DNA of 48,514 nucleotides from Hyphomicrobiales bacterium (lineage in GTDB: Bacteria; Pseudomonadota; Alphaproteobacteria; Rhizobiales; Rhizobiaceae), in contig UCNE01000030.1 in the NCBI GenBank assembly GCA_900473685.1, positions 1 through 48,514 of the forward strand, written 5' to 3'. The number at the start of each line of letters is the position of its first letter. The first letter of the stretch is position 1. Positions 34,101 through 41,390 of the stretch are shown one piece after another. A program made the translations under genes and the position numbers. Under the pieces are notes generated by a model. The model searched no databases. It saw nothing but the letters and a program-made list of their open reading frames with translations, and was not told where the DNA came from.

Positions 34101-35403
34101 TTTCGGACCCGACGGGCTTCGCCGGCTCGGCGTGGGAGCGGAAGGGGCAAGCGAGGCGGAGGCGCTGGCGAGCTTTCCGCTCGCCTTTCGTCAGGGCATG
34201 GCGAACCCCTATCGAAGCCGGATCCTCGATGACTGGGGGCCTAACGACCCCGCCGGATGGTCCTGGGGCGCTGGGGGCAACCCCGTCGACGTGATCGTCA
34301 ACTGCTATGCCGGCTCCGCGGAAACCGTGGCCGACATGGTACGCGAGATGGAGGCGGTTTCTCGCGAAGCTGGCGTCGTGCCCGTCCATCGCCTTGAACT
34401 GTCGGTCAAACCAGCCGGCTCCGAAGGTGATGGCAGCAAGGGGCGTGACCATTTCGGGTTTCAGGATGGCATTTCCCAACCGATCCTGCGTGGAAGTTGG
34501 CAGGATACCGGCAGCCCCGTGCATGCCATGCATCTGCTCAATCCGGGCGAGTTCCTGTTCGGCTATCGCGACGAGCATGGTTTCTACCCGCCTGGCCCTA
34601 CAGTCCCCGGGCATACCGATCCGCTGGGCATCCTGCGCGCAATCGAAGTCGATGGCAGCATCACGGCGGCAAAATCCCGCTGGCACGATTTTGGGCGCAA
34701 CGGGAGTTTCGTTGTCGTCCGGCAACTCCAGCAACATGTCGAAGTCTTTGAAAATTACTGCCGCACCGCCGCCGCGAACGTCGGGAAATTGACGGGCGAA
34801 GAAGTATCGGCCGATTGGGTGGGGGCGCGGATCGTCGGGCGCTGGAAAGACGGTTCCTCGCTGATCAAGAGCCCGCACCGGCCCTCCGGCGGCCCACCCG
34901 ACAACCGCTTTACCTTTGGCGCCGAGGATCCGCAGGGACTGAGATGCCCGCTCGGCGCCCACGTGCGCCGCTCCAATCCGCGGGCCTCGCTGAACACGGA
35001 CCTCGACACCGAGATCCGCATCACCAAGCGCCACCGCATCTTCCGCGTTGGCAGGACCTATGCAGCGACCGGCGCGGACGGTTCGACGGAAAAGGGGCTG
35101 CTGTTCATGTGCGTCAACGCCAGCATCGAACGCCAGTACGAGTTTATCCAGCAGACCTGGATGGCCTCGGGCAGCTTCCACGGACTGCGCGACGAGAAGG
35201 ATCCGCTGATCGGCACTCAGAAGGTTGGCGCGGGTGGAAAACCGAGGGGCCGTTTTGCCTTGCCGCGTTGGGAGGGTTCGCTTGCACTGCAGGGTATACC
35301 GTCGTTCATTACCACGCGGGGCGGCGGTTATTTCTTCCTGCCGAGCCGGGCAGCGCTGCGCTACATGCTTTCACGGCTGGATGCTGCGGAAGGCGGCGCT
35401 TAG
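31132..35403 (+). CDS. Cytochrome P450 - membrane hairpin - DyP-type peroxidase fusion
   Basis: A 1423-residue multidomain heme protein. Residues 1-430 are a cytochrome P450: ExxR at E309-R312 (EAMR), heme-ligand loop FGHGIHKCIG with C385, and an I-helix segment TGFGPTT (264-270) that keeps the threonines but lacks the usual acidic residue. Residues about 430-640 are a soluble linker of unknown fold. About 646-706 are two hydrophobic helices forming a membrane hairpin. About 770-900 is a conserved-looking segment (FARWVRIPGTNRLVFLSNYGGSWESYLEDF) I cannot name. About 930-1420 is a DyP-type peroxidase with catalytic D1112 (FGFQDGISQP) and proximal heme ligand H1277 (GAHVRRSNPR). Two hemes are expected. 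The pairing recalls fungal Ppo/linoleate diol synthases (peroxidase-like plus P450, reverse order). Substrate is unknown; a hydrophobic or lipid peroxide is a guess. Confidence 0.9.
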   Translation: MVFKCSPKYFERLAQAQAERPSTATVPPFDLQRMRSSGLLARAVGYLIEHPDWWLSVLRRVWPRARCGRFVLLTRNADVREVLERQADFETPYGPEMMEFAGGANFILGMNDGEDYRRLKSVVLSAFPPAEVEERVRPIAARRAREIVDGAGTKLNAAWDLFRIVSSTICREYYGITVDDEGEFADWAIALSTVFFGDPAADVVVRELAIAASREIGAAIDRSIDAVIATGTLQERPLDRLVGAMQQGRIGRPDIHAIMMGMITGFGPTTLLGGGNCLEVALSRAEVFKEMEAAVAAPDNKRLDLAVVEAMRFKPIWISPWRYARHDQKIGGDRGKPYTIKGDTVVWPATRSAMFDTRAVADAWDFRPQRPDHQSLIFGHGIHKCIGALLARVQTGECLRALFSKPGFRRAAGREGRLQRLGPYPEKLMVEFDPANQQSMVTVIIPAKPEIEIEAVRAQLNALGNPCTGDVKIGLDKAGVIHFASMSLIETGDNGAPGQHLLIEMSGDGDKQTVLKAFAQASEPQLRKIVEGVAREVVDADLAAFLDRYSQNVSPYFGSLNGLVFGGTPGHTVERIRREASLAAHAMRIVEKVSARPGGDAAQVLTDVRKKLRDRRKFDWAFAPATNGLAEPPKGVWSAVRKTVLARPFLITVALAYVLCWYLTYHLVFGAGAPWPAFLLRLGTAFVLAGLGILTTISITLTLAIVWLRRIEAACEPATDSITPERLEGLQKSEDREFQNHMTAVSTIKAGRFRMLLLRLTFYLISISATHIFRPGFLSTIGTIHFARWVRIPGTNRLVFLSNYGGSWESYLEDFITKASAGLTGVWSNTEGFPSTKFLFFNGARDGDRFKRWARTQQVPTGFWYSAYPRISTAHIRTNALIRQGIFSARLSEARDWISLFSSTERQPRTRLNAVQRLLLPDAAPSEILEQGEIQSIVFGPLGRLSHGMMLAFRVPDGLEPASRRRWLAYVTEKLSFGDTAPAERAMMAFFGPDGLRRLGVGAEGASEAEALASFPLAFRQGMANPYRSRILDDWGPNDPAGWSWGAGGNPVDVIVNCYAGSAETVADMVREMEAVSREAGVVPVHRLELSVKPAGSEGDGSKGRDHFGFQDGISQPILRGSWQDTGSPVHAMHLLNPGEFLFGYRDEHGFYPPGPTVPGHTDPLGILRAIEVDGSITAAKSRWHDFGRNGSFVVVRQLQQHVEVFENYCRTAAANVGKLTGEEVSADWVGARIVGRWKDGSSLIKSPHRPSGGPPDNRFTFGAEDPQGLRCPLGAHVRRSNPRASLNTDLDTEIRITKRHRIFRVGRTYAATGADGSTEKGLLFMCVNASIERQYEFIQQTWMASGSFHGLRDEKDPLIGTQKVGAGGKPRGRFALPRWEGSLALQGIPSFITTRGGGYFFLPSRAALRYMLSRLDAAEGGA

Positions 35404-35409
35404 CGCGGT

Positions 35410-36222
35410 TCATTCTCTCTCCGTCAGAAGCTGGCGAAGGCGAGGCCGGCTGACCAGCTTGATATGGCCACGTTTGACTTCGATGAGGTTTCGGCTGCGC
35501 CAACTCGTCAAGAGTTTGTTGACGGACTCGCGTGTCGATCCGAGGAATTCGGCGACCTCGCTTTGCGAGATGGCAATCCAGCCGGAGGGGGCGGCCAATA
35601 GCTTGTCGAGCAGCAACAATCGCTTGGCAAGCCTGGCCTCGACATCGAGAAAGGCATGGTCACCCAACGACTCACTCACCCAGCGGACTCTGTCGCATAG
35701 GAGGCGTAGCATGGAGCGTGCGAGCAGCGGACTTTCTTCGATACGGTGCAGCAGTTCATTGCGGTCCAGCGAGACAATCACGCAATCGGTCCGGCATGTC
35801 GCCGTTGCCGTACGCACGCCGCCATCAAGCGCGCCGATCTCGCCGATGAGTGTCGGCGCCGTCTGCATGTTGGCGACGAGTTTCTGGCCATCGATCGAAT
35901 AGATCGAGATTTCGATCGAGCCTTCGATCAACCCATATACCCGATCAGATCTGTCTTCCTGCAGGAAGAGATGCTTGCCGGCCGGCACCCGGTCGGTGAC
36001 GCAATTGTCAAACAGGAGATCGAAGAGGTCACGCCCGGAGGAGCTTTGGTCGTGGCCTTCAGCTGCCTCCCGGGATTGGCTTTGCTTGCTTTTGCTCGCA
36101 CGCCGGGACACCGGCCGGTGGGAATCCAGCCAGACAATCTTGTCGGCAACAAAACTCTTCCTACCCATGACGAAGGCCGCTTTCTGCTGAAGTTGCGTAA
36201 GCTTGCCAGACGATCCCCCCAT
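35410..36222 (-). CDS. Crp/Fnr-family cyclic-nucleotide-responsive regulator
   Basis: A 270-residue regulator. After a variable basic N-terminus (about 1-65), a cyclic-nucleotide-binding domain runs about 70-185. Its phosphate-binding cassette GEIGALDGGVRTATA keeps the Gly-Glu and an Arg-Thr pair like the R-S of cAMP-binding Crp. The C-terminal helix-turn-helix (about 215-260) reads ISQSEVAEFLGSTRESVNKLL. The Arg-Glu of the recognition helix matches E. coli Crp, which reads TGTGA, with Lys replacing the later Arg. There is no Fnr-type N-terminal cysteine cluster. It is convergent with the P450-DyP gene, six bases apart, and has a perfect CRP-type site about 50 bases upstream of its own start, so autoregulation is likely. 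The long N-terminus makes the start uncertain (alternative ATG at 36168). Confidence 0.88.
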   Translation of the reverse strand: MGGSSGKLTQLQQKAAFVMGRKSFVADKIVWLDSHRPVSRRASKSKQSQSREAAEGHDQSSSGRDLFDLLFDNCVTDRVPAGKHLFLQEDRSDRVYGLIEGSIEISIYSIDGQKLVANMQTAPTLIGEIGALDGGVRTATATCRTDCVIVSLDRNELLHRIEESPLLARSMLRLLCDRVRWVSESLGDHAFLDVEARLAKRLLLLDKLLAAPSGWIAISQSEVAEFLGSTRESVNKLLTSWRSRNLIEVKRGHIKLVSRPRLRQLLTERE

Positions 36223-36264
36223 CCGACAAGGGAATATCTCTGATTCCTTATTTTAGAAAACATG

Positions 36265-36280
36265 TGTGAGGTGGCTCACA
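36265..36280. promoter_or_regulatory. Perfect CRP-type site upstream of the Crp-family gene
   Basis: TGTGAGGTGGCTCACA fits TGTGA-N6-TCACA exactly. It lies in the gap between the divergent Crp gene (start 36222) and the frameshifted unknown gene (start 36340), so it can serve either. Confidence 0.8.
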
Positions 36281-36339
36281 GTCCGCGCGTTCGATTCCGG
36301 GCATGGTCGCTTATCGATCGGCGATGGGAGACTTGGTCA

Positions 36340-36960
36340 ATGCCGGGAGCGGGCGAACTCTACGTCATGAACCTCGGTGAGCCTGTCCTGTCGTTGCAGA
36401 ATGCGGTGATGGACCGCAAGGCGATAACCTTGCTGCTGCCCTTCATCGTCGATCCGCAGGGAACCCATTCGATCACGGATATCTGGCTCACCGAAGCTGG
36501 GGCGCCTGATCCCGGATCCACAGAGTATAGCGTTGTGGATTCGGGGGACGGTGATCGAGGGCTGGTCATTCCCGGCCGGTATTATGACGAGCCACAGGAG
36601 TTCAGCATCCAGCGCCGTGAAGAGGCCATACCTCCCAGCCGTCAGCACCGCCTTCTTCGACGTCGCTGATGCCGCGGACGCAAACGAGAATTCAATTCTC
36701 CACCGCACCCGTCTGGCTATCGCGCCGTGCCCTATCTGGACCGGGCGGTGCTGGCAAGGCTGAAACATTTTCCTGGCACCGCGCGGTGCTGCTGGCGTTG
36801 GCCCGGAGCAGATCGCGCCATGGCTATACCTGCCCGACGATGCAAACACGGCTTTCACCAATCGGCAGCCACCATTCGCTTGGACAACGGCATCATCGAC
36901 GCGATGGGCGGAATCATACGTCAAGGATTTTGGTCAGCGATATTCTTCGGTGAGATTGAT
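36340..36960 (+). pseudogene. Unidentified gene broken by frameshifts
   Basis: From the ATG at 36340 (GGGAGA nine bases upstream) a protein-like sequence runs MPGAGELYVMNLGEPVL, LLLPFIVDPQGTHSITDIWL, EYSVVDSGDGDRGLVIPGRYYDEPQEFSIQRREEA. At about 36625 the coding look moves to the second frame (STAFFDVADAADANENSILHRTRLA), and near 36725 back to the first (YLDRAVLARLKHFPG). Further on the second frame again looks coding (APWLYLPDDANTAFTNRQPPFAW). The literal reading frame stops at 36669. I read this as one gene with several indels, but it could be sequencing error. I do not recognise the family. It shares the CRP-site region with the Crp gene. Confidence 0.45.
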
Positions 36961-37080
36961 GTGCTCCCATCCAAGCGGCGAAACATCGGCCAGCATATCA
37001 GGTGATAGCGCAGGACGCACAATTGCAAGGCAAAGCCGCGCCTATTGTGGGGGCGGCGTAGCGGGTGCAGTCTGCTGTAC

Positions 37081-37377
37081 TCAACCGTTTCCAGCCTCGA
37101 CAATGAACATTCTCGCCTCTTGAGCCTCCCGGCGTTCGGCCTTGATCGGTGCATACTTCTCGGAATTATAGAAAGCTAGCGCCTGGGCCAACGTCGGAAA
37201 TTCAAACACGCCAGCCATTGGGAGGGGCGTCTCATCGCCTTCAAGAATCTGTGCAACACGACCGAAATGCACAATTCGCCCACCCGCTTCTTGTAGTGCC
37301 GCATGAAAACGAGGAAAGATCGCCTCTTGCTTGATGGCGTCGATGACCCGCAGATTGATGTGAACATACGCTGGCAT
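37081..37377 (-). CDS. DUF1330 family protein
   Basis: A 98-residue alpha/beta protein of the dimeric ferredoxin-like DUF1330 family: MPAYVHINLRVIDAIKQEAIFPRFHAALQEAGGR, then FEFPTLAQALAFYNSEKYAPIKAERREAQEARMFIVEA, where the FYNSEKYxPIKxxR motif is diagnostic. A GGAGG ribosome site precedes the ATG at 37377. It is divergent from a MarR-family gene, with an 18-bp palindromic site between them, so it is probably the MarR target. Biochemical role unknown. Confidence 0.88.
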   Translation of the reverse strand: MPAYVHINLRVIDAIKQEAIFPRFHAALQEAGGRIVHFGRVAQILEGDETPLPMAGVFEFPTLAQALAFYNSEKYAPIKAERREAQEARMFIVEAGNG

Positions 37378-37392
37378 GGTAAGGCCTCCTTA

Positions 37393-37410
37393 ATAATGCA
37401 TATACATTAT
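37393..37410. promoter_or_regulatory. Candidate MarR operator
   Basis: ATAATG-CATATA-CATTAT, an 18-bp inverted repeat (6-bp arms, itself largely symmetric centre). It lies between the divergent DUF1330 and MarR genes, 16 bases upstream of the DUF1330 start. Size and position fit a MarR-family operator. Confidence 0.5.
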
Positions 37411-37442
37411 TTGTCTCGTGTCGAATTGTCTAGAGTGCTGAT

Positions 37443-37919
37443 GTGAACGAGGTTGATCCAGAGTCTTTGAAACGCGTTGCAGCGGAATGCCCGGGCTTTC
37501 AAGCCCGAGCAACGGCACGGGCCCTCACGCGCTACCTCAACGCCTGCTTCAAGCCGCTCGGATTGACCGCCGAGCAGTTCAGCCTCTTGGTCGGAATCGG
37601 AGCAGCGGAAGGAGCTACTCTTGTTGATCTCGCGGTCAGCGCTGGGATTGATGCGACAACTCTCAGCCGAAATGTTCAGAATTTGGAGGCAAGGGGCTTG
37701 GTCAGTGCGGAAGGTGGACGTGGTCGCGTAGGGAAGCGGCTAACCTTGACACATTCTGGGCATCGCCTCATGGCGGGTGCCTTCCCTATTTGGAAATCGG
37801 CCAAAGCGGAACTGATCCACCACATGGGCGATGAGGAGCTCCGATCGGCAACGCAGACAATGGCAGAATTAGCGAAGGTAGCAGCCTTAGCGTTGGATTC
37901 CGCCACCTCCCGCAAATGA
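37443..37919 (+). CDS. MarR-family regulator
   Basis: A 158-residue winged-helix regulator with a GTG start (VNEVDPESLKRVA). It shows LTRYLNACFKPLGLTAEQFSLLVGIGAAEGATLVDLAVSAGIDATTLSRNVQNLEARGLVSAEGGRGRVGKRLTLTHSG, in which LSRNVQNLEARGLV is the recognition helix region and GRGRVGKRLTLT the wing. It is divergent from the DUF1330 gene, which it probably represses. The 214 bases after it (37920-38133) hold the paired operators of the phosphatase operon and no gene I can support. Confidence 0.88.
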   Translation: MNEVDPESLKRVAAECPGFQARATARALTRYLNACFKPLGLTAEQFSLLVGIGAAEGATLVDLAVSAGIDATTLSRNVQNLEARGLVSAEGGRGRVGKRLTLTHSGHRLMAGAFPIWKSAKAELIHHMGDEELRSATQTMAELAKVAALALDSATSRK

Positions 37920-38078
37920 CCCCGAGGCACAACTGGCGCCCATCCCCATCCGCCTGTCACTCCACGATGCGACCCCTGTGTTGCTCGACCGCGCCCTCAT
38001 GGGCGCGAGCCGGATGCGCGTCACGACACACCGTTGCCACCCAGTTGATTTATCGAGGTAGAGATGGCTTGAAAGAAA

Positions 38079-38109
38079 TGAACACGTGTGCAATATGAAC
38101 ACGTGTTCA
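38079..38109. promoter_or_regulatory. Paired LacI-type operators upstream of the phosphatase operon
   Basis: TGAACACGTGTGCA (38079-38092) and the perfect palindrome TGAACACGTGTTCA (38096-38109), 17 bases apart start to start. A central CG palindrome of this length is typical of LacI/GalR regulators. A third near-identical copy (TGACCACGTGTGCA) lies at 44265-44278 upstream of the second ABC operon. The second copy ends 24 bases before the first gene. Confidence 0.75.
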
Positions 38110-38133
38110 ACGCTTTTCATATAGCCGCACCCC

Positions 38134-38973
38134 ATGGAATCAATGTCCTATCCAAATACCTTGGCAGCGCGTGCCGACCTATGCCGTGACGTTATTCGCT
38201 CCGCCGGAGAACTGGTCTTGAAAGGCTTTCACGGCGAGACGACGCGCAGCTATTCGATGAAGGGTCCGCAGGATTTCCTGACGGTGACGGATGCCGCTTC
38301 CGAAGCGCATATTCGAGATGCGCTTTCAGCGCATTTTCCAAACGACAGCTTCTTCGGAGAAGAGGGCGGCGGCGATATTGCCGAGCGGGTCTGGGTCGTC
38401 GATCCGGTCGATGGAACAGCCAATTTTGCCCGTGGTATTCCGCATTTCTGCATTTCCATCGCCTATGTCGAAAACGGACGCACCGAAATCGGCGCCATCT
38501 ATAATCCTGCGCTCGACGAACTCTATTTTGCCCGCCGCGGCGAGGGCGCAACACGCAACGGGCTGCCGATCAAAGCCGCTGAGACGAAGCGCTTCGATGC
38601 GGCCTCCATCGAAATGGGGTGGTCGACCCGTGTGCCGAATGCCACCTATCTCGATGTCGTCAAGAATCTGCTCGATATGGGCACCAATGTCCGCCGCGCG
38701 GGGTCTGGCGCTTTGGCGCTCGCCTATGTCGCCGATGGCCGCTCGGATGGTTATATCGAGTTGCACATGAATTCCTGGGATTGCCTGGCGGGCCTGCTGC
38801 TCGTCAGTGAAGCCGGCGGGGATGTATGCCCGTTCCTCGATATCGGCAGTCTGGAGGCGGGCGGGCCGGTGCTCGCAGCCGCAGCGGGCGTCGCGCGGGG
38901 TGTCAGCAAGGCTTCGAATATTCCACTCGCCGGATCTCAAGCGCCGGGCCAACAGCAGGTGATATCGGCCTGA
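38134..38973 (+). CDS. Inositol monophosphatase-family phosphatase
   Basis: A 279-residue Mg-dependent phosphatase of the IMPase/FIG superfamily. Metal ligands are visible in order: GEEGGGD (about 76), the WVVDPVDGTANFARGIPHF block (about 88, motif DPxDGTxNF) and WDCLAGLLLVSEAGG (about 215, motif WDxAAG with Cys-Leu variation). Family members act on inositol phosphates, fructose bisphosphate, 3'-phosphoadenosine or histidinol phosphate. The agrocinopine phosphatase AccG of Agrobacterium also belongs here. It is first in a rightward four-gene operon of phosphoester enzymes behind paired LacI-type operators. I keep the first ATG; another lies three codons later. The substrate is probably an imported organophosphate or its hydrolysis product. 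Confidence 0.88.
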   Translation: MESMSYPNTLAARADLCRDVIRSAGELVLKGFHGETTRSYSMKGPQDFLTVTDAASEAHIRDALSAHFPNDSFFGEEGGGDIAERVWVVDPVDGTANFARGIPHFCISIAYVENGRTEIGAIYNPALDELYFARRGEGATRNGLPIKAAETKRFDAASIEMGWSTRVPNATYLDVVKNLLDMGTNVRRAGSGALALAYVADGRSDGYIELHMNSWDCLAGLLLVSEAGGDVCPFLDIGSLEAGGPVLAAAAGVARGVSKASNIPLAGSQAPGQQQVISA

Positions 38974-39026
38974 TTTCAGAAGGCGAGCCCGTGAAGAGCG
39001 CGCCACGTGCGTGCGAAGGAGTAGAA

Positions 39027-39626
39027 ATGGATGGACCCGTTTATAGCCGGCCTGCAATCAGCCTGATTGGCGAAGGTCTTGGCCCGCATGGCGCAGCGCT
39101 TTACATCGGTGGCAGCGATGGCGCACGCGATCTTGGGCTCCTGCGCCGGCACGGTATTACCACGGTGGTCAATTGCGCGGTCAATCTCGATATCAATTTT
39201 GTGCCGGGGGCAGTGGAAGAGGGTGATCTGCGGGCAAGCGGCTACGGCGACATTCGGTATTACAAGCTCGGCCTGATCGACGGAGAAGGCAGCCCCGATA
39301 CGATGATGCTCGGCGCCTATTATATTCTCGACGGCGCGCTGCGGCAGACGATGCCGAAGCGGGAAACCTATCCCTTTCCGGACGGCGGCAACGTGCTCGT
39401 CAATTGCCGGAGCGGCCGCAGCCGGTCCGTCTCGCTGGTGGCGCTTTTTCTGCACAAGCAGCAGCCGCATCTTTACCCCACTTTAGACGATGCAGTCGCC
39501 GTGATCCGCGAAAAGCGGGAATTGCGGCCGGATGAATGGTTCGAAACGCCAAAACCGATGCTCTATGCCGCCGCCCGTCGCGCTTCTGAATGGATTGATC
39601 TCATCGAAGGCAGGAAGCAGCCGTAA
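39027..39626 (+). CDS. Dual-specificity/tyrosine phosphatase-like protein
   Basis: A 199-residue protein of the cysteine-based phosphatase fold. The active loop is VNCRSGRSRSVSLVALFL, fitting C-x5-R-S, but the usual His before Cys is Asn. An upstream GADxN-like segment (LGLIDGEGSPDTMM) would hold the general-acid Asp. The N-terminus LYIGGSDGARDLGLLRRHGITTVVNCAV is typical of DSPs. I choose the ATG at 39027 behind GAAGGAG; an in-frame GTG at 38991 is an alternative. It lies two bases before the metallophosphoesterase gene. In this setting it more likely acts on a small phosphoester or inositol phosphate than on proteins, as some bacterial DSP-like phytases do. That is inference. Confidence 0.82.
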   Translation: MDGPVYSRPAISLIGEGLGPHGAALYIGGSDGARDLGLLRRHGITTVVNCAVNLDINFVPGAVEEGDLRASGYGDIRYYKLGLIDGEGSPDTMMLGAYYILDGALRQTMPKRETYPFPDGGNVLVNCRSGRSRSVSLVALFLHKQQPHLYPTLDDAVAVIREKRELRPDEWFETPKPMLYAAARRASEWIDLIEGRKQP

Positions 39627-39628
39627 TC

Positions 39629-41311
39629 ATGCTGACACGCAATCTCCCGTCAGTCGCCGTCATCGCCGACGCTCATTTCCATGACACGGCCGCCGATTTC
39701 GGCTTTCCTGGTATCGAGATCAAGGGCCAGCGCATAACCATGCGCAGTTGGTCGGACACCCGCCAGTCTACCCGCGTCTTCAACGAAAGTGCCGATGCGC
39801 TGTATGCGGCGCTCGACGAGGTGCAACGGCGGGGTATCCGCCATGTCGTGCTGCTCGGCGATTACACCGACGACGGACAGCGGACCACCACCGGAACGCT
39901 GAAAGGCATCCTGCAGCGCCACAGCGATAAGTATGGCACCGGCTTCTACGCGCTGCCTGGCAACCACGATATCTTCGGCCCGCGCGGTCGGCACCATACC
40001 AAGGAATTCCTGGCGGAGGACGGTAGCGGCCTTTCCGTTTCCAGCGATGCCCACCTTGCTGGTGAGCGTGTCGTCATCAACGGTGGCATGTATTGCGAAG
40101 GCTATCCCGCAGGCCTTACCCCCATGGCCGCCTTCGGCTATTTCCATCACTCCGACTACCTGCACTGGGAAACACCTTTTGGCGGATCCGATGCGCCGGA
40201 AGATCGTCTCTACGACATTCGTTCGCCGGATGGCAGGAATGTCTACCAGTTGATGGACGCTTCGTATCTCGTCGAACCTGAAGCCGGGCTCTGGTTGTTG
40301 ATGATCGACGCCAATATCTTCGAACCACTCGACGGCACCTTCGAGACAGGAGAAGAGGCTGCCTTCACCGACAGTACATCGGGCGGCTGGAATGCACTTT
40401 TGCGCAGCAAGCCCTTTATCATCGACTGGATTGCCGATGTCAGCCGCAGGGCGCAGGCCCTTGGTAAGACTCTGCTTGCCTTCTCTCACTATCCGGCCCT
40501 TAATCCCTTTGACGGCGCAACCCGTGCCGAGGGTGCGCTGTTTGGTGAAACCAATGGTGTGCGCCGGACGCCGCGCAAGGCGGTCGAAGATGCCTTGCTG
40601 CAGGCGGGGCTCGCCGTCCATTTCAGCGGGCATCTGCATGTCGAAGGCGTCACGCGGCGAGAAGCTGCGGATCGATCGTTGACCAATATCGCCGTGCCAT
40701 CGCTCGTTGCCTTCCCACCCGCGTTCAAGGTCGTTCATCCATCGCAGGATGCGATCGCCATCGAAACGGTGGAAATGTCCGCATTGCCGGTCAACGGCCA
40801 AATCAGTGCCGGATATGCGCGGGAAACTGCACTTGCCGGCGAGGGGATGGACCCTGCCTTCACAGCCGGCAACTACGGCGCCTTCCTGCGCTGCCACAAG
40901 CGCGCGCTGGTCCGGCATCGTTATTTCCTGAAAGAATGGCCGGCCGACATCGTGGCAGCGATCCAGGATCGCACCGTTGCGGATGTCCTTGGCTCGCTCA
41001 GCAGAAAACCCGGGCCGCCGGCCGACGCAGTTCTGTCTGCCGCTCTCCCGATGCTGGATTTGATCGCCGACTGGTACTGTCTTCGCCAAGGAGCAGCGTT
41101 GGCATTGCCACATATCGAGCCCGAAAGGCTCGCCCTGTATCGCGCACTGGCGGAGCGTTTCGGCCGCGAACCTGAGGATCACGATGGCACCCTTGAGGGC
41201 TTTCTTGGCATTTTCTTCGGCGCACTCGGGCTGTTTCTCGACCGCGCCGAACGCGGGTCGCGGAGGATAACGGTAGAACTGGCACCGCGGCATGAACTGC
41301 TAGCGCTATGA
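39629..41311 (+). CDS. Calcineurin-like metallophosphoesterase
   Basis: A 560-residue hydrolase with the two-metal phosphoesterase motifs in order: D-x-H in VIADAHFHD (about 14), GDYTDDGQ (about 77, usually GDxxD), GNHDIFGPRG (about 110), SHYPALNP (about 290) and GHLHVEG (about 332). The C-terminal 200 residues are extra and mostly helical with no domain I can name. There is no clear signal peptide, so it should act in the cytoplasm. Two bases separate it from the DSP gene and 79 from the transporter gene. Enzymes of this type cleave phosphodiesters or phosphomonoesters; with the IMPase-type protein it could degrade a glycerophosphodiester or similar compound in two steps. Confidence 0.87.
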   Translation: MLTRNLPSVAVIADAHFHDTAADFGFPGIEIKGQRITMRSWSDTRQSTRVFNESADALYAALDEVQRRGIRHVVLLGDYTDDGQRTTTGTLKGILQRHSDKYGTGFYALPGNHDIFGPRGRHHTKEFLAEDGSGLSVSSDAHLAGERVVINGGMYCEGYPAGLTPMAAFGYFHHSDYLHWETPFGGSDAPEDRLYDIRSPDGRNVYQLMDASYLVEPEAGLWLLMIDANIFEPLDGTFETGEEAAFTDSTSGGWNALLRSKPFIIDWIADVSRRAQALGKTLLAFSHYPALNPFDGATRAEGALFGETNGVRRTPRKAVEDALLQAGLAVHFSGHLHVEGVTRREAADRSLTNIAVPSLVAFPPAFKVVHPSQDAIAIETVEMSALPVNGQISAGYARETALAGEGMDPAFTAGNYGAFLRCHKRALVRHRYFLKEWPADIVAAIQDRTVADVLGSLSRKPGPPADAVLSAALPMLDLIADWYCLRQGAALALPHIEPERLALYRALAERFGREPEDHDGTLEGFLGIFFGALGLFLDRAERGSRRITVELAPRHELLAL

Positions 41312-41390
41312 CCGCGGACCGCCTTCCCACGGGCAAGGCCATCCATGAACTGCATGACTGCGGCCGCCCGACGGCAAGCGAGGTGATTTG

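Noticed and set aside
33598..35181. 527-codon minus-strand open frame inside the P450-DyP gene
   Set aside because: It is antisense to the DyP domain, whose catalytic motifs are clear; codon-bias shadow.
36262..36339. Upstream ATG extending the unknown gene to 36262
   Set aside because: The extension overlaps the CRP-type site at 36265-36280 and lacks a ribosome site; the ATG at 36340 has GGGAGA at good distance.
39650..41293. 547-codon minus-strand open frame opposite the metallophosphoesterase
   Set aside because: The opposite strand has all five metallophosphoesterase motifs in order; the antisense text shows no domain.
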